Shown one piece after another: positions 35,888 through 44,163 of a stretch of DNA of 61,500 nt. The translations under genes and the position numbers were made by a program. Numbering within the stretch: position 1 is the first letter of the stretch; each line of letters begins with the position of its first letter. The notes beneath the pieces were generated by a model. It was not told the origin of the DNA, did not search any database, and was given only the letters and a program-made list of their open reading frames with translations. The DNA is from Rhodanobacter sp. FW104-R8 (GTDB taxonomy: Bacteria > Pseudomonadota > Gammaproteobacteria > Xanthomonadales > Rhodanobacteraceae), in contig NZ_LVJR01000006.1 of NCBI RefSeq assembly GCF_001617365.1, positions 1-61,500 of the forward strand, read 5' to 3'.

Positions 35888-36714
35888 GGGGAAGCCAGCA
35901 GTTTCTCCAGCACCTTCCCCACCGCCGCGAACGCGAACGCGCCGGTGACATGGGTGGCGGCGCCGAGGCCGCCGCCGCAGGCCAGGTTCAGCGCGTCGCC
36001 GCCGGGCGGGCGGGTGCCGCAGACGGTGCCGTCGGACTGCGGGTACTGCACGTTCTGCAGCGAGTAGACCGCGGACACGCCGAAGTAGCGGGCCGGGTTG
36101 CGCGGGAAGTTGAAGTCGGCGCGGAGCTTCTTGCGAATCAGGCTGAACATCGCGTCGTGCTCGGTGCGCGAAAGGTCGCGCACGCGGATCTGGGTGGGGT
36201 CGGTGCGTCCGCCGGCCGAGCCCACGCTGACGATCGGCAGCTTGCGCCGGCGGCACCAGGCGATGGTTTCCAGCTTCACGCGGAACGCGTCGCAGGCATC
36301 CAGCACCACGTCGTAGCCGCGATCGAGCAGTTCGTCCAGCGTGGACGGGGTGAGGAAGCGCTCGACCGCCTCCAGCCGGATCGTCGGGTTGATCGCGTGC
36401 GCACGCGCCGCCATCACGCCCACCTTGGACTTGCCATACTCGCCGTCCAGCGCGTGCAGCTGGCGGTTGGTGTTGGACACGCAGACCTCGTCGGCATCGA
36501 TCAGGGTGAGCCGGCCCACGCCGCTGCGCGCCAGTGCCTCGACCGCCCACGAACCCACGCCGCCGATGCCGACCACGCAGACGTGCGTGCGCGCCAGCGT
36601 GGCCACGCTGCCGGTGCCGTACAGGCGCTCGACGCCGGCGAAGCGCTCGGCCGGGAAGGTCGTCCCGTTTGTGGCGCCGTCGAGCGGGTGCGTAGTCGTG
36701 TCTGTGGGGGTCAC
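35884..36714 (-). CDS. tcdA: tRNA threonylcarbamoyladenosine dehydratase
   Basis: TcdA (CsdL) is an E1-like enzyme that uses ATP to cyclise t6A37 to ct6A in tRNAs. 276 residues. Rossmann nucleotide-binding GIGGVGSWAVEALARSGVGR followed by LTLIDADEVCVSNTNRQLHA, the ThiF/MoeB-like adenylation motifs, and FRVKLETIAWCRRRKLPIVS. The C-terminal ALNLACGGGLGAATHVTGAF is family-typical. The stop codon lies inside the end of a REP palindrome, showing that the element reached the 3' end of the gene and now defines it. Confidence 0.95.
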   Translation of the reverse strand: MTPTDTTTHPLDGATNGTTFPAERFAGVERLYGTGSVATLARTHVCVVGIGGVGSWAVEALARSGVGRLTLIDADEVCVSNTNRQLHALDGEYGKSKVGVMAARAHAINPTIRLEAVERFLTPSTLDELLDRGYDVVLDACDAFRVKLETIAWCRRRKLPIVSVGSAGGRTDPTQIRVRDLSRTEHDAMFSLIRKKLRADFNFPRNPARYFGVSAVYSLQNVQYPQSDGTVCGTRPPGGDALNLACGGGLGAATHVTGAFAFAAVGKVLEKLLASP

Positions 36715-36818
36715 TGGCGGATCCTGCGGTACGAATGCGCCATTTTATCGTGCCTGCGTGGATGCCGTGCGCCAGTGCGGGTTATCCTGCGGACCTCCCC
36801 ACCCGTGGAAACGTACCG

Positions 36819-37208
36819 ATGCGCGTAGCCCTGATGATCCTGCTCGGCCTGGTGATCGGCGTGATCGGCACGGCCAACGTGATGAACGCGCTGGCCGCGC
36901 GCAACCCGATGCCGAAGGCCGTGATGGAGACGATGGGCTACCACGTGGGCGAACTGAAGAATGCGATCAAGGCGAAGCAGTGCGACCCGGTGAAGGTAAA
37001 GCACCACCTGGCCCGGCTGGAGTCCACCGCCAGCGACATCACGCCGGTGTTCGGCATCGACGAAAAGACCTTCACCGACGATGCCGCCAAGCTGCAGGAA
37101 CACCTGCACCAGGCCGTGCAGGCCGCGCCGGCGAGCTGCGAGGCGCTGGCCGCCGCGATCAAGCCGGTCGGCGAGACCTGCAAGAGCTGCCACCAGCAGT
37201 ACCGCTGA
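36819..37208 (+). CDS. Small cytochrome c (c'/c556-like)
   Basis: 129 residues from ATG 36819 (MRVALMILLGLVIGVIGTAN), a signal peptide or N-terminal anchor. A single haem-binding C-x2-C-H, CKSCH, lies six residues from the C-terminus, as in cytochromes c' and c556, which are four-helix bundles. The body is helical (VKHHLARLESTASDI, LQEHLHQAVQAAP). Periplasmic electron carrier or small-ligand binder; partner unknown. A frame extending to 36735 is not supported. A CGAAGAGC repeat begins 3 nt after the stop. Confidence 0.88.
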   Translation: MRVALMILLGLVIGVIGTANVMNALAARNPMPKAVMETMGYHVGELKNAIKAKQCDPVKVKHHLARLESTASDITPVFGIDEKTFTDDAAKLQEHLHQAVQAAPASCEALAAAIKPVGETCKSCHQQYR

Positions 37209-37210
37209 GG

Positions 37211-37257
37211 CGAAGAGCACCCCCACCCCGGCCCTCCCCTGCCAGCAGGGGAGGGAG
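37211..37257. repeat. CGAAGAGC-type palindromic intergenic repeat, copy 2
   Basis: Same layout as 32991-33037: CGAAGAGC, a C-rich stretch, then CCCTCCCCTGCCAGCAGGGG AGGG with one mismatch in the palindrome (37232-37255). It lies between two convergent genes and could terminate both. Confidence 0.7.
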
Positions 37258-37265
37258 AAAATCCG

Positions 37266-37568
37266 TCAGAAGCGGATCTTGCCGCGCAGCATCTGGCCGT
37301 ACATCACCCAGTCGCCCCTCAGGCTGTACAGCGGGTGCTTGAAGGTGGCCGGGCGGTTCTTCTCGAAGCCGAAGTGGCCGATCCAGGCGAATCCGTAGCC
37401 GGCCACCGGCGCCAGCCACAACCAGCGTAGCTGGCCGCTCGCCAGGGCCAGCACGACCACCGCGATCACCAGCGTGCTGCCGATGAAATGCATCCGGCGG
37501 CAGCCGCGGTTGCCGTGTTCGCTGAGGTAGAACGGATAGAACTCGGCAAAGCTGCTGTAGCCGGACAT
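37266..37568 (-). CDS. DUF962 / Mpo1-like membrane protein
   Basis: 100 residues from ATG 37568, preceded by GGAG. MSGYSSFAEFYPFYLSEHGN followed by RRMHFIGSTLVIAVVVLAL is the signature of the DUF962 family. Homologues include yeast Mpo1, an iron-dependent dioxygenase of 2-hydroxy fatty acids; the conserved His residues (EHGNRGCRRMHFIG, WIGHFGFEKNRPATFKHP) fit metal binding. Two to three membrane helices. A role in alpha-oxidation of 2-hydroxy fatty acids, which Xanthomonads possess in lipid A, is an attractive inference. Confidence 0.88.
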   Translation of the reverse strand: MSGYSSFAEFYPFYLSEHGNRGCRRMHFIGSTLVIAVVVLALASGQLRWLWLAPVAGYGFAWIGHFGFEKNRPATFKHPLYSLRGDWVMYGQMLRGKIRF

Positions 37569-37625
37569 GTTCCTGCTCCGCGAGGGGATGGTCCGATTCT
37601 GCCATGCAGACATGCCGCGCGCTCT

Positions 37626-37697
37626 GTAGGGCGGGCACTGCCCGCCGGGTTTTGCATGTTGATGAAGCGCAAGAGCGGCGGGCCGTGCCCGCCCTAC
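37626..37697. repeat. GTAGGGCGGGC-type REP pair, copy 1
   Basis: Left arm GTAGGGCGGGCACTGCCCGC and right arm ending GGGCCGTGCCCGCCCTAC, separated by about 30 nt. Each arm is itself partly palindromic, as in BIME-like pairs. Two relatives are at 55726-55798 and 58560-58636. Confidence 0.88.
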
Positions 37698-37719
37698 GAA
37701 GCAAGACAATCCGCGCCGG

Positions 37720-38595
37720 CTAGTCCGGCAACGGGATGAATTCCTTGTCGTCACCGGGCACTTTCGGAAAGCGGCCTTCGCGCCAGTCGGCCTTGGCCTG
37801 CTCGATGCGCTCGCGCGTGCTGGCCACGAAGTTCCACCACAGGTGGCGTTCGCCATCCAGCGGCGCGCCGCCGAACAGCATCAGGCGGCTGGCCTCGTGC
37901 GCGCGCAGCGGCGGTGCGGCCGGGCCTGCCTGCACCGCCATCTGTTGCGCGCCGACCTCCAGCTCGCCCCAGCGGACCGCGCCCTCGACCACGTGCACGC
38001 CGCGCTCGGCGTGCTCCGGCGGCAGCGCCAGTTCGGCGCCGGCGGCCAGCCGCACTTCGAGGAAGAACATCGGCGCGAACACCTTCACTGGCGAACGCTC
38101 GCCGTAAGCCGTGCCCGCGATCAGCACCGCCTCGACGCCGGGCCGGCGGATCTTCGGCAGCGCCTCGCGGCCGTGATGGTGGAACTCCGGCGCCACCTCG
38201 GCGTCGGCCTGCGGCAGCGCCACCCAGACCTGGATGCCGTGCAGCAGCTGGCCGCCCTGGCGCGCCTCCGGCGGCGTGCGCTCGGAATGGGCGATACCGC
38301 GGCCGGCGGTCATCCAGTTCACCTCGCCAGAGCGGATGTCGGCCAGGTTGCCGATGCTGTCGCGGTGGCGGATCACGCCGTCGAACAGCCAGGTCACCGT
38401 GGCCAGGCCGATGTGCGGATGCGGCCGCACGTCCATGCCGTTGCCGGCGGCGAAGGTGGCCGGCCCCATGTGGTCGTAGAACACGAACGGGCCGACGTGC
38501 CGCGCCAACAGCACCGGCAGCATGCGCCGCACCATGAAGCCATCGCCGAGATCATGCAGGCGGGTACCTTCGACCAGGGTCGGCACGGCTTCCAT
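37720..38595 (-). CDS. Pirin-family cupin protein
   Basis: 291 residues from ATG 38595, with GAGGAGA upstream. Bicupin fold; the metal site is formed by HPHIGLATVTW and HSERTPPEARQGG, giving the His-x-His and His/Glu ligands of pirins. The GEVNWMTAGRGIAHSE segment is family-diagnostic. Bacterial pirins include quercetinase-type dioxygenases and regulators of metabolism. Ends 123 nt from the REP element; the Old Yellow Enzyme gene lies 18 nt upstream on the same strand, so they are probably co-transcribed. Confidence 0.93.
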   Translation of the reverse strand: MEAVPTLVEGTRLHDLGDGFMVRRMLPVLLARHVGPFVFYDHMGPATFAAGNGMDVRPHPHIGLATVTWLFDGVIRHRDSIGNLADIRSGEVNWMTAGRGIAHSERTPPEARQGGQLLHGIQVWVALPQADAEVAPEFHHHGREALPKIRRPGVEAVLIAGTAYGERSPVKVFAPMFFLEVRLAAGAELALPPEHAERGVHVVEGAVRWGELEVGAQQMAVQAGPAAPPLRAHEASRLMLFGGAPLDGERHLWWNFVASTRERIEQAKADWREGRFPKVPGDDKEFIPLPD

Positions 38596-38613
38596 CACGT
38601 TCTCCTCGACGAT

Positions 38614-39708
38614 TCACCAGGCCCGCTGATATTGCACCGGCGCCTCGATCTTCGCACCCAGCAACTGCGCCGCGCGGCGCGGGAAGTACGGGTCGCGCAG
38701 GCTCTCGCGGGCGATCAGCACCACGTCGGCGGCGTCGGTGGCGACGATCTGCGCGGCCTGCTCGGCGCCGGTGATCAGGCCCACCGCGCCGGTGGCGACA
38801 CCGGCCTCGCGCCGCAGCTGCGCCGCGAACGGCACCTGGTAGCCCGGCCCCAGCGGGATCTTCGCGTGCGGCACCAGGCCGCCGCTGGAGACGTCGAGCA
38901 GATCCACGCCCAGCGGCTGCACCTGCCGTGCCAGCTCCACGCTCTCCGCCGCCGTCCAGCCGCCGTCGGCCCAGTCGGTGGCGGAGATGCGCAGCCACAG
39001 CGGCAACTCGGCCGGCCACGCCTCGCGCACGGCGGCGACCACCTCGCGCACCAGCCGGGTGCGGTTCTCGAAGCTGCCGCCGTAACGGTCGTCGCGCCGG
39101 TTGCTCAGCGGCGACAGGAACTGGTGCAGCAGGTAGCCATGCGCCGCATGCACCTCGACCAGTTCGAAGCCGGCCGCCAAGGAACGTTGCGCGGCGGCGC
39201 GGAAATCCGCGATCACCGCCTGGATGCCGGCCTCGTCCAGCGCCTGCGGCACCTGCCAGCCGCTGTCGAACGGCAGCGCCGACGGCGCCACGATGGGCCA
39301 GTCGCCCTGCCCGGCCGGCACCGGACCGTGGCCCTCCCACGGCCGCAGCGTGCTGGCCTTGCGCCCGGCATGCGCCAGCTGCACGCCGGCGATCGCGCCA
39401 TGCGCCCTGATGAAGCGGGTGATCGGCTGCCATGCCTCCACCTGGGCCTGGTTCCACAGGCCGGTGTCCTGCGGCGAGATGCGGCCCTGCGCGGAGACCG
39501 CCGTGGCCTCGGCGACCACCGCCCCTGCGCCGCCCACCGCGCGGCTGCCCAGGTGCACCATGTGCCAGTCGTTTGGCAGGCCGTCGGTGGCCGAGTACTC
39601 GCACATCGGCGACACCACCAGGCGATTGCGCAGGGTCAGGCTGCGCTGGGCGAACGGTTCGAACAGTTTCATCGGGACATCCGGATCAGGAGGGGAGTCC
39701 GACGACAT
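38614..39708 (-). CDS. NADH:flavin oxidoreductase, Old Yellow Enzyme family (YqjM/NamA-like)
   Basis: 364 residues from ATG 39708, which has CGGAGG at good spacing; the internal ATG 39672 would give 352. FMN-dependent ene-reductase. Thermophilic-like OYE features: Cys36 and Tyr38 (SPMCEYSA), substrate-binding His pair in VEVHAAHGYLLHQFLSPLSN followed by RRDDRYGGSFENR, and the C-terminal GAVGLITGAEQAA. Reduces activated C=C bonds of electrophiles. Together with pirin and the hydrolase upstream it forms a minus-strand cluster for handling reactive small molecules. Confidence 0.93.
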   Translation of the reverse strand: MSSDSPPDPDVPMKLFEPFAQRSLTLRNRLVVSPMCEYSATDGLPNDWHMVHLGSRAVGGAGAVVAEATAVSAQGRISPQDTGLWNQAQVEAWQPITRFIRAHGAIAGVQLAHAGRKASTLRPWEGHGPVPAGQGDWPIVAPSALPFDSGWQVPQALDEAGIQAVIADFRAAAQRSLAAGFELVEVHAAHGYLLHQFLSPLSNRRDDRYGGSFENRTRLVREVVAAVREAWPAELPLWLRISATDWADGGWTAAESVELARQVQPLGVDLLDVSSGGLVPHAKIPLGPGYQVPFAAQLRREAGVATGAVGLITGAEQAAQIVATDAADVVLIARESLRDPYFPRRAAQLLGAKIEAPVQYQRAW

Positions 39709-39728
39709 GCAGACGGCCTCCGCCGGAA

Positions 39729-40655
39729 TCAAGCTGCCGTATCGTCGCGTACGGCGACCGGCGGGACATGGGCCTCCATCCAGCGGGCCATGCGCGCGGC
39801 GAGCGCTGCCGGCGCCTTCATCCAGCCGAAATGGTCGGCGGGCAGGCCGCCCAGGTCCTGCGGCGTGACCGCCTCCACCATGCGTTCGGCCGGCCCCAGC
39901 TTGCCCAGCAGCCAGGCCAGCGAGGCCGTCGGTCCCAGCCAGTCGTCCTGCAGGCGCAGTGCCAGCAAGGGCAGTCGCAGGGCGGCCAGCCGCCGCTCGA
40001 AATCCTGCGCCATCCCGTCCGCGGCATAACGTCCGGTGCGCCCGCTGCGCGCCCAGTCCGCGATCACGCCGCGCGCCTCGTTGCCGCCGAAGCCGATCTG
40101 GCGCCCGGGCAGGTAGCCGACCAGGCCGGCCAGCAACGGTGCCAGCGCGTACGCCGCGCCGATCAGCCAGCCATACCGGAAGCGGCGCCAGTAAGGTGAC
40201 CCGCTGGCCACCAGCAACAGGCCGGCGAACGCTTGCGGATGCAGGCTGGCATGGAGCGTGGCCAGTTGCCCGCCCAGGCTGTGCCCGCCCAGCCAGCACC
40301 CGGCCCGCGGCCAGCGCGTGCGCACCGCGGCCAGGCCCGCGGGCAGATCGTCCTGCAACAGCTCGCGATACCCCCAGTTGCAGCTGCGGCCGGCGCGCCG
40401 GTCGCTGGAACCGATGCCGCGCCACTCGTGCATCACCACCGCGATGCCCAGCGCCGCCAGCGCGCCGGCCAGCGGCAGGTAGTGCCGGGCCGGGATGCCC
40501 ATGGCCGGCACCCAGTAAAGCAGCTGTCGCCAGTCGCCGCCCGGAAGGATCGCCAGCAGTTCGAAGCGGGCGCCATCGGCCGTCGTCACCGGGATCACCA
40601 GCGGTTCGGTCGCCGCGGCAGGTATGGGGGTCTGGCCGGAAGGGTGGTCGCTCAT
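39729..40655 (-). CDS. Alpha/beta-hydrolase
   Basis: 308 residues from ATG 40655. Alpha/beta-hydrolase fold with nucleophile elbow GHSLGGQLATLHA, oxyanion region YWVPAMGIPARHYLPLAGAL and HEWRGIGSSDRR. A late acid and base are expected in LALRLQDDWLGPTAS and LPADHFGWMKAP. No signal peptide. Substrate unknown; the sequence resembles serine aminopeptidase S33-type hydrolases. It sits 20 nt upstream of the OYE gene on the same strand. Confidence 0.87.
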   Translation of the reverse strand: MSDHPSGQTPIPAAATEPLVIPVTTADGARFELLAILPGGDWRQLLYWVPAMGIPARHYLPLAGALAALGIAVVMHEWRGIGSSDRRAGRSCNWGYRELLQDDLPAGLAAVRTRWPRAGCWLGGHSLGGQLATLHASLHPQAFAGLLLVASGSPYWRRFRYGWLIGAAYALAPLLAGLVGYLPGRQIGFGGNEARGVIADWARSGRTGRYAADGMAQDFERRLAALRLPLLALRLQDDWLGPTASLAWLLGKLGPAERMVEAVTPQDLGGLPADHFGWMKAPAALAARMARWMEAHVPPVAVRDDTAA

Positions 40656-40686
40656 CCCCACAGGCTAGCGAATTGCCGCGGCGGCG

Positions 40687-40722
40687 ACAAAAAAAAGAGG
40701 CCGGCTTGCGCCGGCCCCTCAA
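40687..40722 (-). terminator. Rho-independent terminator of the first cold-shock gene
   Basis: On the minus strand a GAGGGGCCGGCGCAAGCCGG-type hairpin is followed by a run of eight Ts (complement of 40689-40696). It ends the cold-shock transcript before the hydrolase gene. Confidence 0.92.
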
Positions 40723-40741
40723 AGGAATTCCGCCACCGCGA

Positions 40742-40951
40742 TCAGACGGGGGTGACGTCCTCGGCCTGCAGGCCCTTCTGGCCGTCGACGACCTTGAAGC
40801 TCACCTTCTGACCTTCCTGGAGGCTCTTGAAACCCGTGCCGGTGATGGCGCGGAAATGCACGAAAACGTCAGGGCCGTTATCGCGGCTGATGAAACCGAA
40901 ACCCTTGGCGTCGTTGAACCACTTGACGGTACCTACTTCACGATCCGACAT
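40742..40951 (-). CDS. Cold-shock protein CspA family (copy 1)
   Basis: 69 residues. Single OB-fold with RNP1 KGFGFI and RNP2 VFVHF, starting [20 protein letters not shown]. Binds single-stranded RNA and melts secondary structure. It shares about 85-90% identity with the neighbour at 41209-41418 and has its own terminator. The 257 nt between the two genes is enough for the long 5' leader usual for cold-shock genes. Whether it is cold-inducible cannot be read here. Confidence 0.97.
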   Translation of the reverse strand: MSDREVGTVKWFNDAKGFGFISRDNGPDVFVHFRAITGTGFKSLQEGQKVSFKVVDGQKGLQAEDVTPV

Positions 40952-41162
40952 GACTCACTCCGATCCTATCCAGACGCTGAGACAAACCGGCCCCTACGGG
41001 CCGACGGTTTACTGAGCATGCAGGGTCCGGTGCAACAGTCGGATTCAGGAAATCCCTACCGGGCACGCACGTAGCCAAGCAGACGCAGCGGTTCAAGCAT
41101 AACGGATTTTCTGGCCGCAAGTGATTTGTCAAGCCGGTTGTCGCGGACATAATCCGGGCAGG

Positions 41163-41190
41163 GAAAAACCGGGCATGGCTGCCCGGTTTC
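41163..41190 (-). terminator. Rho-independent terminator of the second cold-shock gene
   Basis: Stem AAACCGGGCA/TGCCCGGTTT with loop GCCA, then TTTTT-C-C on the minus strand. It separates the two cold-shock units, so copy 1 must have its own promoter. Confidence 0.85.
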
Positions 41191-41208
41191 CCCTACATGA
41201 ACCCGGGA

Positions 41209-41418
41209 TCAGGCCGGGGTCACTTCCTCGGCCTGGAGGCCCTTCTGGCCCTGCACCACCTTGAAGGAGACCTGCTGGCCTTCCTGCAGGCTCTTGAAGC
41301 CGCTGCCGGTGATGGCGCGGAAATGCACGAAAACGTCCGGACCATTGTCGCGGGCGATGAAACCGAAGCCCTTGGCATCGTTGAACCACTTGACGGTACC
41401 GATCTGACGATCAGACAT
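41209..41418 (-). CDS. Cold-shock protein CspA family (copy 2)
   Basis: 69 residues, [20 protein letters not shown] start, RNP1 and RNP2 intact. Differs from copy 1 at only a few positions (for example [14 protein letters not shown] against [14 protein letters not shown]). Tandem duplication with separate terminators means the two can be regulated independently. The upstream region (41419-41600) is long enough for a structured leader. Confidence 0.97.
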   Translation of the reverse strand: MSDRQIGTVKWFNDAKGFGFIARDNGPDVFVHFRAITGSGFKSLQEGQQVSFKVVQGQKGLQAEEVTPA

Positions 41419-41763
41419 AGATTGACCACTCCACAGGTTTATGGGCTCGGCCCACTGCCATGGCAGTGGCCGACTCAACTGGTGTGCAAGGAAACAACCC
41501 TGGGGTGAACGATGTGGCAGATCGCGGATCGGCGGCATCGGGTCACAAACTCTGCTGACCCCGGCAAACACAGTGGGCGGATCATAACGGCACTGCAGGG
41601 CTGAACGGAATGGAGCAGAGCCATCGTTTTTTGGTCCACCCGGTGGCAAATTCAGGTTTTCTTGACCTGCGACACTGTCTAGTGGCGGCAAGTCACCCGA
41701 TCTGCAACCGTTCCGGCGGCTTCGGCGCGCCGGCAACGGTCGCCCTGCCGAGGAGAGCCGACC
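41419..41763. other. Leader of cold-shock copy 2 and divergent promoter region
   Basis: 345 nt without a gene. The part next to the cold-shock gene (41419-41600) is probably its long 5' leader; it contains CACTGCCATGGCAGTG (41454-41469), a perfect 16-bp palindrome that could be a structural element. The rest is the upstream region of the lipoprotein gene. No clear -10/-35 pairs seen. Confidence 0.4.
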
Positions 41764-42237
41764 ATGTCCACCCTGTCCCGCCTGACCCTCGCCGCCATCA
41801 TGGCCGGCGGCCTGCTGGCCGGCTGCGCCCAACACGAGGCCGCCAAGACGACCACGTCAACCACGACGACTGCGACCAGCGCCGCCACGACCACCAAGAC
41901 CGGCACGAGCACTGCCGGCACGACGCACCGGAAACACGCCGCGGCCAGCGGGAGCCGCGCCGCCGAGGCCAAGCTGCCGGAACAGATCGGCATCCCCGCC
42001 TGCGACGACTACCTGTCCAGCTACCTGGCCTGCCATCGCGCGGCGGCGATCTATGCACCGGGCCAGCTGCAGTCCCGCTACGAGGCGATGCGCACCAGCC
42101 TGTTGCGCGATTCGCAGGATCCGGACATCCGCCCGCAGCTGGCCACGCGCTGCAATTCGCTGGCCAGCCAACTGCGCGAGGCGCTGCACGGCAAGTCGTG
42201 CGCGGAAAGTCCGGCACCGGCCAGCAGTACGCCGTAG
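41764..42237 (+). CDS. Hypothetical lipoprotein with Thr-rich linker
   Basis: 157 residues. [20 protein letters not shown] followed by Cys21 (lipobox LLAGC) indicates lipid anchoring. Next comes a Thr/Ala/Lys-rich low-complexity stretch (about residues 27-65), then a small domain with three cysteines ([40 protein letters not shown]). The cysteine spacing suggests a small helical disulphide-bonded domain. Family not recognised. GAGGAGAG precedes the ATG. Confidence 0.8.
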   Translation: MSTLSRLTLAAIMAGGLLAGCAQHEAAKTTTSTTTTATSAATTTKTGTSTAGTTHRKHAAASGSRAAEAKLPEQIGIPACDDYLSSYLACHRAAAIYAPGQLQSRYEAMRTSLLRDSQDPDIRPQLATRCNSLASQLREALHGKSCAESPAPASSTP

Positions 42238-42250
42238 CGGCCAGCGGGCC

Positions 42251-43483
42251 TCACGCGCGTTTCAGCGCGGCGCGCAACGGCCGGGCCAGTGCCGCCGGCT
42301 CGGTGCGGCCCAGCTGGATTTCCGGGGTACCGTGCCAGCGCGCGGTATCGGCGATCGCCTTGGCCACGGCCTGCACCAGCGAAGGCTCCGGCGCCACCCC
42401 CGCTTCCAGGAACAGGGCCTTGACCTCGAACACCCCCATGCCGCGATGGGCCTTCGCGTCGAGCCGCCCGACCAGGCGGCCGCGATGCAGGATCGGCAAT
42501 ACGTAGTAGCCGTAGCGGCGCTTCGGCGCCGGTGTGTAGCATTCGATGGTGTACTCGAAGCCGAACATCGCCAGTGCCCGCGCCCGGTCCCACACCAGCG
42601 GATCGAACGGCGACAACAGCGCGGTGTGCGTGGCGCGCAGGCGGCCGGCCAGCGCCTTGTCCAGCGCTTCGGCGTGGTCGCGGTGCACGTAGCCCGGAAC
42701 ATTCCAGCCCCGCACCGGCACCGCCAGCAGTTCGCCGCCGGCCACGAGCGGCGCCAGCTCGCGCTCGCTGACCTTCGGCCTCAGGCGGAAGTAGTCGGCG
42801 ATCCAGCCGGCCTGGGTCACTCCCAGCGCGCGCACGCTATCGACGATGAAACGCCGGCGCAGTTCCGCCGCGGTGGGCGCCACGGCCGGGTCGAACGGCG
42901 GGTCGAGCCGGGCCAGCACGTTTCCGGCCAGGTCGTAGACACGCTGGAAATTCTCGCGCCGCGCCACCATCAGCTCGCCCAGCGCGAACCACGCCTCCAG
43001 CCAGCGCTTCTCCGGCTTCCACTCCCACCAGCCCGGCTTGGCGACGCCATCGTTGCGCACGAAATCCGCCGCGCGCACCGGACCGGAGGCACGGATGCCC
43101 TGCAGCAGCGCCTCCATGTCGGCGCGGTGCTCGCGGTGCATCCGCGCCGCGTTGCGGTACGCCCAATGGTGGCTGCGGTGGCCATGCGTGCCGCGATGCC
43201 AGGCGATGTCGGCGGCGCCGACGAAGCAGGCCTCGTGCGCCCAGCACTCGGCCAGCCGGCCCTGCGCCAGCGCCTCGTCCAGCCACGCCGCCGGGTAATC
43301 GCCCAGGCGCGAGTGCAGCACCAGGTAGGGGCTGCGCGCCACCACGTGGATGGTGTCGATCTGCAGCAGGCGCATGCGCTCGATCGCCGCCACCACGTCG
43401 CCGCGCCGCGGCCGCCGGCGCAACGGTTGCAATAGGCCCTGCGCCGACAGCTGCAACGCACGCGCCTGCCCCGGGCTCAGCAC
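42251..43483 (-). CDS. YcaQ/AlkX-like DNA glycosylase (HTH_42 family)
   Basis: 410 residues from GTG 43483, with AGGTGAG upstream. HTH_42 proteins unhook DNA interstrand crosslinks and bulky alkylated bases. The catalytic Q-phi-D motif of the YcaQ-like branch is present as Gln41-Ile-Asp43 in RMRLLQIDTIHVV; AlkZ-type enzymes have Q-phi-Q instead. Three winged-helix segments follow, and the C-terminal PFDPLVWDRARALAMFGFEY and RYGYYVLPILHRGRLVGRLD are typical of the family. Stand-alone; no biosynthetic cluster for a DNA-alkylating agent is visible nearby, so general repair is likely. Confidence 0.9.
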   Translation of the reverse strand: MLSPGQARALQLSAQGLLQPLRRRPRRGDVVAAIERMRLLQIDTIHVVARSPYLVLHSRLGDYPAAWLDEALAQGRLAECWAHEACFVGAADIAWHRGTHGHRSHHWAYRNAARMHREHRADMEALLQGIRASGPVRAADFVRNDGVAKPGWWEWKPEKRWLEAWFALGELMVARRENFQRVYDLAGNVLARLDPPFDPAVAPTAAELRRRFIVDSVRALGVTQAGWIADYFRLRPKVSERELAPLVAGGELLAVPVRGWNVPGYVHRDHAEALDKALAGRLRATHTALLSPFDPLVWDRARALAMFGFEYTIECYTPAPKRRYGYYVLPILHRGRLVGRLDAKAHRGMGVFEVKALFLEAGVAPEPSLVQAVAKAIADTARWHGTPEIQLGRTEPAALARPLRAALKRA

Positions 43484-43658
43484 GCGCGGCTCACCTGAAG
43501 CGGCGCCGAACGAAACATCTTCTTCACGAATTCATGCCACCGATCTTGAGTCGGCATTTACAAAACCCCTGCTAGCGTGAACCTGGATCGGCCGCAACGG
43601 AAATCCGCTGCCATGCGGACATCCGCACGAGCCGCCGACATTCTGGCATGGAGTACTG

Positions 43659-44048
43659 ATGATGAAATTCCGCAAGCCATTGTTGATCACGTTCGCCGCC
43701 GGTGCCCTGCTGTCCGCCGGCAGTCTGCTCGCCCAGCAGGCGCCGCCGCCCGCCGCCTCGGTATCGCCGCCGCCCGCCGGCACGACCAGCCCGCCGCCGA
43801 ATGGCCATGCCGAAACGGCCACCATGAACACGCCGGCCGGCGAGCTGGTGGTGCATTCGAGCATGCCGCCGCCCCCGCCCGCGGGGCCTGCGCCGAGCTT
43901 CGAGCAATTGTCCGGCGGCGGCAAATACATCACCGAGCAACAGGCCGCGGCCTACCCGCTGCTGGTCAACGACTTCATCCACGCCGACCACAACCGCGAC
44001 GGCCGCATCAGCAAGAGCGAATACGCGCGCTGGCTCTCGAACGAGTAG
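43659..44048 (+). CDS. Exported Pro-rich EF-hand protein
   Basis: 129 residues; ATG 43659 or 43662, with GGAG upstream. Signal peptide (LLITFAAGALLSAGSLLAQ), then a Pro/Ala/Thr-rich linker including SSMPPPPPAGPAP, and a single canonical EF-hand DHNRDGRISKSEY near the C-terminus with Asp, Asn, Asp and Glu ligands for calcium. A single EF-hand suggests dimerisation or a partner protein. Periplasmic calcium sensor or buffer; target unknown. Confidence 0.82.
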   Translation: MMKFRKPLLITFAAGALLSAGSLLAQQAPPPAASVSPPPAGTTSPPPNGHAETATMNTPAGELVVHSSMPPPPPAGPAPSFEQLSGGGKYITEQQAAAYPLLVNDFIHADHNRDGRISKSEYARWLSNE

Positions 44049-44163
44049 GTTCCTCCCCCGCGAAACGCCGGCTGCGGATGCGGCCGGCGTTTCACACGGC
44101 AATCACCGTCACCCCAAGCCGCTCCGCTAGACTGGCGTACCGCCCTGCCCGGAACGTTCTTGC

